The notes: generated by a model from the sequence alone, not told the origin. Positions 34,803-45,776 are shown, counted from the first letter of the stretch. The stretch: 64,000 nucleotides of DNA from Echinometra lucunter (GCA_029962745.1 CM057167.1:22555951-22619950), one strand, 5' to 3'. Numbers and translations: made by a program.

Positions 34803-36352
34803 GTAATGATCATGAAGTCATTCTACTGAGGCCAGTTCGTTTATAGCATAAATGGAAAAAAAAAGGAGCTGTGTCTTTGTAAAGGTGAAGAATATAGCAC
34901 ATGCCAGAGATTGATCATGGAGTGCTCCCATTTTCAGATATACATGTACTTAAAAATGAAGTACAACTCTGGACCACTTTCTTATGCCATTTTTTTCTTT
35001 AAAGCTCCAATATGTGTGTTTACCAGTGTCACTTTTTTTTACAGCAAGATTTATTTGAATTTTAAAAAATTGATTTGATTATTATAAGACTTCACAATGT
35101 GCAGTGCATGTAAGTAATAATTTCTAATTGAACAATTTTCTAGACAGTTTCTTTGACATTGCAGTCGCATGTTCAGTTTTCAATTTTGAAAGGAGGATTT
35201 CCACATTTAAAACGAAAATGTGATTACAAAACCAGCGCATTACATGCTCTGCTAGCCCTTATAAACCAGTCCCGTCGAGACTGAAAATAAACCAAACACA
35301 ACATTACATTTCACTGAATGGCCAAGAATGATCCCTCTTGCATACATGTATATCACTCCAAATATTAACGCATGCAGCACTCTAATTTTGTAGCTGATTT
35401 GTTTGGGAACCAACCTTCCAGTATGAGTTTGAGCATGGTTGACAGCTGAATGAATTAGGAGACATGGTCAGCCTTGCAAAAACTCACCTCTTTCACTAAG
35501 AAAGTCTTTCAATTGCTGCATGGGCATTCATCGAAATTGGTCATGAGGACGATCCATGTTTTAACTCTGATGAAGACTTTAAAATTGACGAAGATTTGAT
35601 TTCAGCTGAACAATCACACGACAAATAAGCAAGACAAGAAAATGTAAATGAAATTTGCGCTATTTAGACGGGAAGTCTATGCCTGACACTGTTGTCCCTG
35701 ATATCGGTATCGGGAGCTGATATTACACAAATATTGACTGCTTTGAGGGGCATGCTTGAAACTATAGCCCAAGGTGATCTCAAAACTGTACTGTGTCCCA
35801 AGACGAAGTCGAGGGGCATAGTACAGTCTTGAGATCACTGAGGAGCTATAGTTTTAACAGTGACCCAAAAAATAAGCAGTCAGTATTTGTTTTGTATACC
35901 GCATCCTTAGTGTGGAATCCTGAAAATGAGATATTTCGACAAAAATATGCTTGTCGAAATGTATTCATTTTGAAAGAAAAACCAATCTAAGAGTACTGCG
36001 TGTGTCTAACCATGCTAACTGTGTGTATCCATGGTTAACGTCGTACACATCTGCTGCGTCAACTCTTTTTACGTGCAAGGAGAACTACATGTATGCCCAG
36101 TCAATAGTTTTTCGCTATATGCCCGGCAGTCAGCCAGCAGTTTTCATGACTGCCTCTTTGACCAATCATTTGCCTAGAATATTAGAATAAGGTATATAAC
36201 AGTTAATATTGGCTTTATGTGATAGGGAGGATTGTTTTGATTGGAGTCTTTTTGGTCTTTCATTTTTGTTGTTCTTACATTATATCATTTGTCTTGCTTT
36301 GTAGGAAATGGCCCAACTAATTAATATCTGTTCTTTTCTTTCGTCTTTGAAG
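34803..36352 (+). other. WIPF intron (1550 bp)
   Basis: Runs from GTAATG to the acceptor TCGTCTTTGAAG. It contains the palindrome at 35727-35889; otherwise AT-rich and unremarkable. Confidence 0.85.
35727..35889. repeat. Long imperfect palindrome inside the WIPF intron
   Basis: CAAATATTGACTGCTT at the left end and AAGCAGTCAGTATTTG at the right end are complementary. Further in, ACTATAGCCCAAGGTGATCT pairs with AGATCACTGAGGAGCTATAG. The central loop is about 20 nt around AAGACGAAGTCGA. It is probably a small foldback MITE. Confidence 0.8.
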
Positions 36353-36562
36353 GTCCATCAAAATCGAGTGGAGGAGGTGGAGGAGGAGGGGGAGGAGGAG
36401 GAGGAGGAGGAGGTGGTGGTTTTGGAGGAGGAGGAGGAGGAGGAGGAGGAGGAGGAGGATTTGGAGGTGGAGGAGGAGGGGGTCTTGGAGGTTTATTTGC
36501 TGGTGGAATGCCCAAATTGAAGTCTACAGGAATGAGGAACACTGGTGGGGGTGGCAGTTCAG
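36353..36562 (+). CDS. WIPF: WIPF glycine-rich exon
   Basis: This 210-bp, phase 1-1 exon reads GPSKSS, then some 40 residues of nearly pure glycine with a few Phe, then GLGGLFAGGMPKLKSTGMRN. The segment GLGGLF-x-x-GMPKL-x-ST after a poly-Gly linker is specific to WIPF1/WIPF2 proteins, which clinches the family. The acceptor is GAAG|GTCC and the donor TCAG|GTGAGA at 36563. The coding strand is almost all G and A (GGA repeats). The apparent minus-strand polyproline ORF is a shadow of this. Confidence 0.96.
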
Positions 36563-39385
36563 GTGAGATTCAGTAAAATAACAATCAGACATTTGCTTTG
36601 ACCAGCGACAAAGACAAATGCCTATATCGGGCTTATCGTTGAGGGCAGCAGATGGTCAGCCAAAACTGTGGTGTCCCCATAAAGTTAGTGCAGCACATTT
36701 CTGTGGTGTCTCCCAGCTGGATGTACATGTAGTGCGCATAGATAATAAAGCCTGCGCTTTGTGATCTTTTGTAGCGCGTGCAGTAGAGAAATCCATTCCC
36801 AACCGTAGAGTTACATACGCACTATGATACGCACTAACTTGGGGACACCGCAGTAATGGCGCTACCCACAATATCGATTTTCGGATGGGTCTACATGTAT
36901 AGTGAAGTCATTCGGTGAAACCTGACTAATGGGTCTAAATTCACCAAAAAGGTTTATATGAATTAAACCATGTAGTTTAAATTTGAAATATGGTTTAAAC
37001 CTCTATTAAAAGCGTAGTACGCAGAAAAGCAACAGAACCTTGAAAATTATAAAGATTATACAAAAAGACAACATCCCCAAGCAAATTTGCCATAATTGTA
37101 GAAACTGTTTTGACCTTTTTGAAAAAAATCCAAGAAGGATTCATTGTTCATCAATTGCAAGCTTTTACTGGAATCAGTGTAATTTCAGTAATAGGTTATA
37201 ATTTTATGTAATTAATAATGATAATAATAGTGGGTGTCTTGTATAGCGCTCATTTTGTGAGATCTGACATTCCTGGTGATCCAATTAGAAACATAACTGT
37301 TTCTGATGCATTGTGATGTAAGTCATGATATTCATGATTCTGGTACACTGTTATGTTTTTATCCTCCATATTTATGCCTCCGTCCGGTGGTTGCCGGAGG
37401 CATTATGTTTTCGGGTCATCCGTCCGTCCGTCCGTCCCGTTTTCGTTCTCGCGATAACTTAAGAACCGTTTGACAGATCAACTTCAAACTTGGCTCATGT
37501 ATGCATATGGGAGGGACAATGATCTGATTAGATTTTGGAGTCTCACGGTCAAAAGTCAAGGTCATAGAGGTAATAATACACATAAAAATGGCTCGTTCTC
37601 GCGATAACTTAAGAACCGTTTGACAGATTGGCTTCAAACTTGGCTCATGTATGCACATGGAAGGGACAATGATCTGATTAGATTTCGGGGTCTCAAGGTC
37701 AAAGGTCAAAGGCCATAGAGGTCATTATGTACATAGAAATGGTTCGTTTTCACTGTAACTCAAGAACCATTTGACCGATCAACCTCAAACTTGGCACAGG
37801 TATGCATATGGGAGGGACAATGATCTGATTAGATTTTGGGGTCTCAAGGTCAAAGGTCAAAGGTCATAGAGGTCATTATGTACATAGAAATGGTTCGTTC
37901 TTGTGATAACTCAGTAACCATTTGACGGTTCAACAAACTTGGCTCATGTATGCTCTCATTAGATTTGGGGGTCACAAGGTCAAAGCTCAAGGTCAAAGAT
38001 GTCATTGTATAAATGAAAATAAATCAACATGAAGTGCCATTTATTTCTGATTTGGTAATGGCAGAGGCATAAAGTTCGACCACGCGTGGTCGAAGATTCA
38101 TCTAGTTTGATGCATGCTTTTCCAATCTTATTTTTGGAGAGGAAACATGACACGCATGGACATGTGTTATGCAGGAACCATTTACACACTCATTGTTATT
38201 CCCTGCAGAAAGAGTGGAGTAGGTTTTACTGGAAATCTCCTTAAAAATGTGCATGCCGGTCACACTAAACATATTTAATTGATATTTAGCATCCTTTTCT
38301 TATAGTTGTACAGTGTTTTAGAAGACACATTGCACATGTCTGTGAAGGGGTATGGTTAATTTAACAAATATTGCACCAAGGCTCTTTTTGTACAAGCATG
38401 TACATTACTTTGTAAGTTTTTCTAACCTCTGATAAATTTTTTTGTGGGTAGAATGTTGGAATGCTTGTATGCTCAAGAAACCATAGTATACAGTTTTTGA
38501 TTTTTTTTAGTATCCTCCGAATATCTTTCATTAATTGTTCTTTCGTGGAAACTCTTGTTTATATATGGAATGGTTTATCCTAGAAATTTAATTTTATTTG
38601 ATTTTATATTATTATCATTTTTAAGTTGCCAAAAGAGAAATAACATCGTATATCTCTGTGTGATTATGTTTATCAATTGGATATTCAAAACAGTAATTTG
38701 AATTCTAAAATGAAAGTGATGAAATCATGAACTTCTGATGTGTAATATGTTGATTTTTTTTTCTGTGACTGCTTTAAACATTCATAAGTGAATTTTAAAC
38801 ATATTCATTTTAGTTAGAACCCTTCCCCCAGTTTAAACATGTTTTCATTCATTTATCCCAAATCTTTCCTCATTGCTTGAACTTATTGAATTATTATTTG
38901 TAGTAATGAAATAATGCTAATAATCAGTGGAATTTTCTTTTCTAAAATCAAATTGTATTGGCCTGAAATTGAGTCTCTCTGTATAGTGAAATATTTTAAC
39001 TTTATAGTATTTTAACAGGCTGCTATTGAACATTTTGAAAAGGGTTATCAATTATTACAAATGATAAGGAAATATTTCTCTTTCAAAAGGAAAATCAGAC
39101 TGACTAACATGATATTCTTAATAATTATCTTGCTAGCATTTGATCGTAGTATGAATACATTTATTGTAAAACCGTATTATAGATTTAAGTGCACAATTCT
39201 ATTCTCAAAATACAAACCCCAAAACACATCCACGTTTGGTAGATATTGGATGTACATGTATTTGGGAAATTATTGATCACCTAATGAGAATGCTGACATC
39301 ACAGTATATCGATATTGCACTGAAGAATGTTTAGTGGTGGATAATACCGAGAATGCTCTTTCTTTCCTCTTTGCTCTCTCTCTAG
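36563..39385 (+). other. WIPF intron (2823 bp)
   Basis: Runs from GTGAGA to the acceptor TGCTCTCTCTCTAG. It contains the Helitron-like element at 37374-38105. The remainder is AT-rich. Confidence 0.85.
37374..38105 (+). mobile_element. Helitron/Helentron-like non-autonomous element with internal tandem units
   Basis: The 3' end has a 20-bp perfect palindrome, TTCGACCACGCGTGGTCGAA (38075-38094). Seven bases later CTAG (38102-38105) is followed by T. A hairpin just upstream of CTRR at an A|T target is the Helitron 3' signature. The 5' side has ATGCCTCC and GGAGGCAT forming a short hairpin, and GGCATAAA-type sequence near both ends. Between are about four tandem units of ~155 bp with the core CTCGCGATAACTTAAGAACC, GGGAGGGACAATGATCTGAT and TCAAGGTCAAAGGTCA. 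No Rep/helicase is encoded, so it is non-autonomous. The 5' boundary is approximate. Confidence 0.65.
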
Positions 39386-40250
39386 CACAATCAAGTACAC
39401 CTTCATTACATGCACCCTCATCAAACCATGTCAATCATAGCAGCAAGGGTCCATCAACGTCACCACAACCCCCACGACACAAATTTGGTAATGGTGGAAA
39501 CAGAGACAGGCCAAGTGGCGGACCTCCATCTTCACGACCATTACCCCCGCCTGGAGGGGGCTCACGGCCGCTGCCCAGCCATCCCCCACAGAACACTCAT
39601 AACCCAGTGTCTGCCAGAAATAGTAATAAAGGCAGCAGCAATGGGCATGGGGCAGATCGGGCACCGCCCCCTCCACCCCCTAGTAGTAGCAGACCTAATA
39701 GACCCCCATCAACAAGTTTTCCCCCTCCGCCCCCGTCATTAGCACCATCTTCAAAACCCTCAAATAATTTTCCACCACCCCCTCCCACGTCATCTATACC
39801 CTCAAGGAATAGAGTACCCCCGCCCCCCTAAGAGAGATCCTCCCAAAGGGTCTACAGCCCCGCCGCCCCCACCCCCGCAAGGGAGGCTTGATAATAAACT
39901 ATCCAATGGTCCCAGTACAGGTCCACCTCCACCACCGCCTTCAAGGGCCCCCGGTACCAGGCCACCCCCGCCCCCACGAGATAGCCCCAGGCCAGGGTCT
40001 GCACCACCACCACCTCCGCCTTCCAGAAGTCAAGGGCGCCCGCCCTCAACAGCTTCTAGTGCATCAAGGGTGCCGCCACCGCCGCCAAACAGGATATCAA
40101 CTGGCCCATCAAGTGCCCCTCCGCCTCCATCCAGGGATAAAGGACCAAGACCGCCCTCAATAGTGGGGCCAGGGCCACCACCTCCACCTCCACCTTCTAG
40201 GTCACCCAAGAGTCCCCCTAGCAGGGATTCAGGAATTATGAATGGAACTG
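39386..40250 (+). CDS. WIPF: WIPF proline-rich exon (frame broken by one extra C)
   Basis: The acceptor TCTCTCTAG precedes 39386. The exon codes for a long Pro/Ser/Arg-rich segment, with blocks such as APPPPPPSSSRPNRPPSTSF, PPPPPPSRAPGTRPPPPPRD and RVPPPPPNRISTGPSSAPPP. These are SH3- and profilin-binding sequences as in WIPF1. The donor is ACTG|GTAAGT at 40251. In the first frame a stop (TAA at 39829-39831) follows a run of six C (39823-39828). With five C the frame continues open to the donor for another ~140 codons and ends in phase 1 like the other exons (865 bp becomes 864). The extra C is therefore a sequencing error or a disabling allele. The WASP-binding C-terminus is not in this exon. 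Confidence 0.95.
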
Positions 40251-40828
40251 GTAAGTACAATGCAGGATCATTTTTACCCTTGTTTTAATGCCTCTGCCAC
40301 CTATTATGGCAGTGGAAGCAGAGGCAGCGGAACGTCGTGCTAGGACAGTGAAAGTTGGTTGGGGGCACCTATTGCTTAGCTGACACTTTCCTCCACTGCC
40401 CCTCCTCTTTCTTTGTCTGAGCCTGGCGTTCCACTGGCTCTGAGTCGAGGTACATGTAATGGCCTACATAAAAAAGCATGATTTGGTTCAGTCTGCGCAC
40501 ATAATTTACCTGTAGATTAAATTTGACCTTACTGCATCGATTAATGTACATGCAATTAATTATTTGTGTGGGGAATAGAACTAATGAGAATTTCATATGG
40601 AAACTGTACAGCCTTGACTTTGTTTACATGTAGATCTATTATGTACATGTATATTGGATTGTTGTGAAATATGATATTTGCATGGTGAAAGAATTCTTTG
40701 CCAAATCTTTATAAAATCACCCAGTAAAACTCACATGTGGCAACACCACGGAGGCACCCTATCTCCTGTCATTTCTCACATCGTGTGTCAATGACAGGTA
40801 GTGTATCTTAGTAACCCTGCATTTGTCT
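40251..40828 (+). other. Start of the third visible WIPF intron
   Basis: After GTAAGT the sequence is AT-rich. No downstream exon with the WASP-binding motif (F-x-F-H ... DLPPPEP ... YPSK) was found anywhere up to 64000. The intron may exceed 23 kb or the last exon may be missing from this assembly. Confidence 0.6.
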
Positions 40829-41916
40829 GATCAACAGTAGCCTATAATCTAGGCGGAGGATGCAGCTATTGTCTTTGCTGTTACGCTAAACGTCTGATGC
40901 GGCGAGACTATTGTCTTTGCTAAGCGATACGTCTGATGCGGCAAGACTACGAACAGTGGATGCGCAGCATCCACCGCCTATACCCACTGGTCTTGCTTTA
41001 GTCGTTATTTTCTTTATAATTGACTATGAATCGGTGGCCGTTTTTCGTATGAAGAATCCTCATGAATAAGAAATGAATAAGAAATGAATTCGACCAATCG
41101 GAAATACGTTTGGAGAAGAGGCGAATGCATATGCAATGTATAAGTCACGTGACATTACATCACTTTCTTCATCCAAGATGGCGAGTATTTGCAAACGAGA
41201 CGATCTTCTGCAAGGAAGTTTGACTTACGCAGCCAATAAACTAGGCATTCCTGGAGGAAAATTCCGAGAACTTCAAGAATCTGCTATCCGTAGCATTACT
41301 GACGACAGCAGGGATATTTTTGTTGCCTTACTTACTGAATTGGAAAGAGCTCGATATACGAAGCAATTACCTTGTGTTTTGATTATCTTCGCGATCACGG
41401 ATTCTACATGGATGATAACTTGAGTGAAGAGACTATTTAATGGATGCGAAACATAGGGGAAATACTGATTTGTCATCATAAATTTGATAAAGTTATTTCT
41501 TTAAAATACCAACAAAAGATATTTCTTTGTCAATTACATATTAAAATTATTTGATTCGACGATTGTTCTGTGCAAGAAAAATGTACGTTTGAAAGGCTTT
41601 CAGTTTTATCGCCCTATCTCCCAATTTACTACCCCCATCTACTAATGGACGAGCGAAATCTTTTCTGTCGCGGCTTCTTACATCCGATTGGTCAAACGTA
41701 ACATTGGGATGCTGTATTTGGTGCGGTTGTTGAATTATTCATAGACTCCGCCATTTTGAATATACATGCATATTGATTACGTAGACGAGTGGGTATAGTC
41801 TCGCCGCATCAGATGTATCGCTCAGCAAAGACAATAGTCTCGCCGCATCAGACGTTTAGCGTAACAGCAAAGACAATAGCTGCATCCTCCGCCGAGATTA
41901 TAGGCTAGATCGACAG
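40829..41916. mobile_element. 1.07-kb element with >100-bp terminal inverted repeats and a captured ORF
   Basis: Bases 40838-40950 and about 41795-41907 are near-identical inverted repeats, starting TAGCCTATAATCT-GGCGG and including GTTACGCTAAACGTCTGATG. Weaker complementarity (TACCCACT-GTCT) continues past a 37-bp gap. The flanks GATCAACAG (40829-40837) and GATCGACAG (41908-41916) form an imperfect 9-bp direct repeat. The interior holds a promoter-like CACGTGAC, then an ATG ORF at 41178. Long near-identical ends, a ~9-bp flank repeat and a gene fragment inside resemble Pack-type (MULE-like) elements. The superfamily is inference. Confidence 0.8.
41178..41423 (+). pseudogene. Small ORF of unknown origin inside the inverted-repeat element
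   Basis: ATG in a good context (CCAAGATGGCG) opens 81 codons: MASICKRDDLLQGSLTYAAN, then KLGIPGGKFRELQESAIRSI and RDIFVALLTELERARY. After that the first frame becomes hydrophobic and ends. A second frame across the same bases gives EAITLCFDYLRDHGFYMDDN and LSEETI before a stop near 41439, a more natural-looking continuation that implies a frameshift near 41360. KFR-LQ and F-VAL--T are faintly reminiscent of the start of RecQ-type helicases, but no Walker A (GKS) exists. I do not assign a function. It is most likely a captured or decayed gene fragment. Confidence 0.45.
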
Positions 41917-42298
41917 TAGTTTTTATCACAGTTGACTTACATTTTCAGCAGGACGCACTGGCTGCTTGACTCTCTGATTCCCGTAGACTTGATGTTATTA
42001 TACATAGAATTTCTATAGCATCATTTTCTATTTTGATTAAGTGCTGAAGGTGCTGTTCAGAAAAACAAAACAAAACAAAAAGGACATCATGGAAGAATGT
42101 TTGAACACATCACAAAATAAAAGGGTCTGTCTTCAGAGCCTGCAACTGAACAAGTGTAATTTTAGGTTGCCCTTATTGGATGTCAAAGAGTTTGAGTTCT
42201 TTGGCTCTTGTGGCTGTGAATTCCACAGGGCTGGTTTGGCATGAGCAAAAGCTTGATCTCCCCAGGATTTCTTGGAAAGGGGAATATGTAAAAGACCA
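41917..42298. other. Non-coding
   Basis: AT-rich; A-rich tract at 42061-42085. No gene supported. Confidence 0.5.
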
Positions 42299-42439
42299 GG
42301 GCCCCGTTGTATAAAACTTACCATTGATGGGAACTTTGCCATCAATGGTAACTTCCATGGAAACCTTGAATTAGATTGGCTGTTGAGCAATGTTTCCATG
42401 GCAGTTACCATTAATGGTAAGTTTTATGCAACGGGGCCC
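42299..42439. mobile_element. Small MITE, GGGCCCCGTTG termini
   Basis: Starts GGGCCCCGTTGTATAAAACT and ends with the complement, AGTTTTATGCAACGGGGCCC in essence. The subterminal TTACCATTGATGG and CCATTAATGGTAA also pair. The element is a 141-bp near-palindrome. Flanking CAG may be a 3-bp target duplication. Confidence 0.8.
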
Positions 42440-42601
42440 AGATTGGGAGGATCATAGGGTGCGTGCAGGATGGTAGAGACTTATTGTAATCAGGTGTTGT
42501 TCTGTTGATAATGTGATAGACCAAAAGAATGATTTTAAAGATACTGTCACCATCATACAGGGACTTTATACAGTTACCATCCGCTTCCTGTAGGCATTAT
42601 G

Positions 42602-42984
42602 TTAATCTATAGCAGTAAAGAGTTTCCTTAAGAGCTAAATTAATCAGCTTTCTTTCCTCAAAATTGGCAATAAGTACTTTTTATTTTATTTTCCTACATG
42701 GTGTGGAAAAAATTGAAATACTTATGTAACATGAACCATTGTGACTGAAATTTACAAAATGAAACTGAAAAAAGGCCAACTTCAACTTGGACACAAAAAT
42801 ATTGATTTATGTTTTACACTTTTTACACTTTACACTTTTTTTTTCCAAGAGAATAACAGCATAGCATACTGCAATAGAAATCTCTCTCTGCCCACCAATA
42901 ATGTACACGTAGTTCCTAGCATTATGGATAAAAAAATACCACAAAAGTGTCCATAAAAGGAAACACTATTCTACTATGGGTTAA
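42602..42984. mobile_element. Diverged TTAA-flanked MITE, copy A
   Basis: Starts TTAATCTATAGCAGTAAAGA and ends TTCTACTATGGGTTAA. The interior (ATTAATCAGCTTTCTTTCCTC, AATTGGCAATA) is a distant relative of the piggyBac-like family. It shares the TTAA at 42981-42984 with the next copy. Confidence 0.65.
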
Positions 42985-43378
42985 CCCATAGCAGTACAGA
43001 GCTTTCTTGAGGTGTAAATTAATCATCTTCAATCCTCAAATTGGCTATACAAATTATTTTTTTTCCACATTTACGTAGCTTGAAAAAAATAAATATGGAT
43101 ATAACATAAACCAAAATGAAATATAATTGTAAAATTGAATAAGAAATTGCCAATTTGAACACAGAAATAGTGACTATATTAATCACTGCATTGCCAGTGT
43201 AATGATTAGTTACACTTAAACTGCTCTAATTTGAGAATGCCACACCATACAGCAACGGGAATGGGCTCAAATTTGTCAGTGCATTTTTCCCTTTCTGCTC
43301 ATGTATATGTACTGCCCAACATTCTGGACCAACAGATACTGCAGAAGCGTCTCCTAAAGGTGACACTGTACCTCTATA
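42981..43378. mobile_element. Diverged TTAA-flanked MITE, copy B
   Basis: Starts TTAACCCATAGCAGTACAGA directly after copy A and continues with AATTAATCATCTTCAATCCTC, then TTTCTGCTCATGTAT near 43295. The right end has decayed, so the boundary is approximate. Confidence 0.55.
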
Positions 43379-44128
43379 AACACCCACTGACAGTTAAGTG
43401 ATTGAAGAGATCAGCCTCGAAGTTTTGACAAGATTTCCTTGTTTCTCCTGTATTTCCTTCACAACCCATCAATAATGTGGCATATGCGCTGGTACTATCA
43501 TACATGTACATCTACTCCTTTGTATGCCTGTAAGTCACATAAAAAACAATTGTAATATGTACATTATGCTTACTTTCAATGAGGTAGTCTAAAGGAGTCT
43601 AAAGGTAGTGTAAATGAGTCTGAAGTTTTGATATTAAGCTTATGTTTTGATTTTAGAATACACGTTAATCAAGATTGGAAAGTGAAATACTGCTTTTTAA
43701 AAAAAACATAATGATGTTAGCTTGCTCTAAATACAAAGGATGACACATATAAGTACAAGTTCTTATGATGATTGATGCTATGTTGCATTTTCTGTTAAAG
43801 TTTTTACTTTCTTTTTCGTTCTCAGCTGCTGTTCATTTATAATCAAATTCTTTTGTTGATCAGAAATCACCATGTCTATTTACATGTATAATATCATATT
43901 TATCATGGAATTTGTTGGATTTTTGCAACAATTCTATTTTCCACAAATACTTAAGAATTAAAGATTAGCGTAAAAGCAGGCCCCATTTTGTCCAGATCCA
44001 TTAGAAGGCCGACCTAAGCACCCATCAACTGGTATTCATGATAAAAAATGAATAATTCATTTTGTAAGATGATTCAAAGGAGTAGCGTGCATTTGTGCAT
44101 GTTTTAAAACATCACGCCCATCAGCTAA
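43379..44128. other. Non-coding
   Basis: AT-rich, no gene supported. Confidence 0.5.
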
Positions 44129-44129
44129 A

Positions 44130-44231
44130 AACATGCACAATAAATGCACAATAAATGTGCAACAAATGCCCAACAAATGTGCAACAAATGCGCAACAAAT
44201 ACGCAACCAATACGCAACAAATGCGCATTAA
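44130..44231. repeat. 11-bp minisatellite
   Basis: About nine copies of a unit close to AAATGCGCAAC, with ATAAATGCAC at the left and ATACGCAACC variants. Confidence 0.85.
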
Positions 44232-44740
44232 ATCAAAGTGTCACAATAAAACTGATACGCGCTATAGATATGAATAATGCAACAGTGCTATCGATATCAT
44301 GGCGATAATGGGTGTTTACCGGCCCCTTCAAATGATCTGAAAGAGGCAGGGCCTAATGCCATTTGCGTAATGATATCCGCGCATGCTGCTTTTCGTCTAG
44401 AAAATTTGTTATATGTCTGTGCTTAAAAGTGACATTGTCTTTCTATACAAAAACTAGGAGATCACTGACAATGCAGGAATCATAGTCATACAGAAAAGCA
44501 CAGCAACACTCACATTTCTTTGATGCTTTGTTTTTTCTTATAGCATCATCTGTCTTTATTGACTTTGCATAGAATGTAAATACATGTAGAAACTTGCATG
44601 ATATGTCCACAACCATTTGCTTGTGGGACAGCTTTTGATTGTTATTAAAGGTACATGTAGTATCTGTGAGCAAGCATTATTAAGTCAATTCCTACAGTGC
44701 AGTTGAGCATACATGTACATCATTTGTTTTCTTGTAGGAA
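44232..44740. other. Non-coding
   Basis: No gene supported. Confidence 0.5.
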
Positions 44741-44935
44741 GCAGGGGGAGGATGAGAAAAAGGTGTACAGTAGGTACATGGACTGGAAAGGAAAGGGATA
44801 GGAAGGGGAAGAAGATAGGAAGGGATAGTAAGGGACAGGAAAGGGAAGGGGTGAGTGTATGGAGAGGGAAGGGGGCAGGTTAGAGAAGGGCAGGGGGAGG
44901 GGCTAAAACTAGGGGAGAGGAGGGGTTCACTGAGT
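44741..44935. repeat. Purine-rich GGGA/GGAA tract
   Basis: Nearly uninterrupted G and A on the plus strand with many GGG triplets, so G-quadruplex formation is possible. The minus-strand Pro/Ser ORF here is an artefact. Confidence 0.8.
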
Positions 44936-44944
44936 TTGAAAAGA

Positions 44945-45286
44945 TGCATGTGTTCTTGATCTACTGATTGACATCTGGATATGTTTTTCCAGTTAATTTT
45001 TTTGGAATTTTAAAATCTCTTTTATAAAAAGAATAATCTCGAATAATTTTCCACCACCCTCTCCAACGTCATCTATACCCTCAAGGAACAGAGTGCCCCT
45101 GCCCCCTAGGAGAGATCCTCCCAAAAGGTTGACAGCCCAGCAGCCCCAAACCCCTCGGCCCCAAACCCCTCAAGGAAGGCTTGATGATAATTTTGCATGT
45201 GTACCTTATCCACTGAGTGACATCTAGATATGTTTTTCCAGATAATATTTTTGAATTTTAAAAACTCGTTTAATAAAAAGAATTTA
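44945..45286 (+). repeat. Direct repeats flanking a duplicated WIPF exon fragment
   Basis: Bases 44945-45036 and 45195-45286 are about 80 percent alike (GCATGTG, CTACTGATTGACATCTGGAT versus CCACTGAGTGACATCTAGAT, ATATGTTTTTCCAG, TAATAAAAAGAAT-type ends) with a 250-bp offset. The exon fragment at 45042-45190 sits between them. Confidence 0.75.
45042..45190 (+). pseudogene. Duplicated fragment of the WIPF proline-rich exon
   Basis: The translation NNFPPPSPTSSIPSRNRVPL continues PPRRDPPKRLTAQQPQTP and ends QGRLDDN. It corresponds to bases 39763-39898 of the third exon, with about 12-15 percent base changes and one small expansion (a CAAACCCCTCGGCC-type repeat). It has five C where the main exon has six, and stays open across the equivalent of the frameshift site. 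No splice acceptor borders its left edge, so it is more likely a decayed partial duplication than an alternative exon. Confidence 0.8.
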
Positions 45287-45290
45287 AGTT

Positions 45291-45776
45291 TAGAAATCAT
45301 TCATTCTACCAGTTACTGCTCCAACAGGGCAAGTACACGTGCAGGTCTGCAAAGAAGGAGAAAAAGCTCAACACTCCATATTTTACAAGTACTCTAGATA
45401 TAGTTCATCATGAAAAATTGTCCTCCGGCATATATACAGTCCCTCCATAAACCCTCCAATGGCTCCATACCCTTTGTAGACGTTGCAATTAAACTGGCAA
45501 TTGGAATTCTCGTGAAAAATAAAGAGGATGTACATGTAGATACATGTATATACATGTACATGCCTCTTCCAGTCTTGCTGTATATTGAGCCCACATGACT
45601 TCACAGATCCACATTGCTCTACAGTAAACAATGGCCAGTATTTACAAACCTACCTGTTGATTTAGTAACTGGTTTTAATAGCTGCTTGACACACACACTT
45701 ATATCTTGTCAGTTGTGCAACTCTTATCAGCGCAAAGGCTATGATTGTGAGGCCACAGTCCAAAGATGATCAAAAA
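45291..45776. other. Non-coding
   Basis: ACATGTA-rich around 45528-45560. No gene supported. Confidence 0.5.

Noticed and set aside
36321..36542. Minus-strand polyproline ORF
   Set aside because: Antisense shadow of the GGA-coded glycine exon of WIPF.
39334..39385. Upstream extension of the third WIPF exon from an ATG at 39334
   Set aside because: This is intron sequence ending in a CT-rich acceptor. The phase-1 join to the previous exon at 39386 explains the frame.
41178..41423. Call as a RecQ-type helicase N-terminus
   Set aside because: Only a few spaced residues agree, the Walker A GKS is absent, and the alternative frame gives a more natural continuation that does not look like a helicase.
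45301..45400. Possible continuation exon of WIPF after CTACCAG at 45311
   Set aside because: The frame has no proline-rich or WASP-binding motif and runs to a stop without a good donor.
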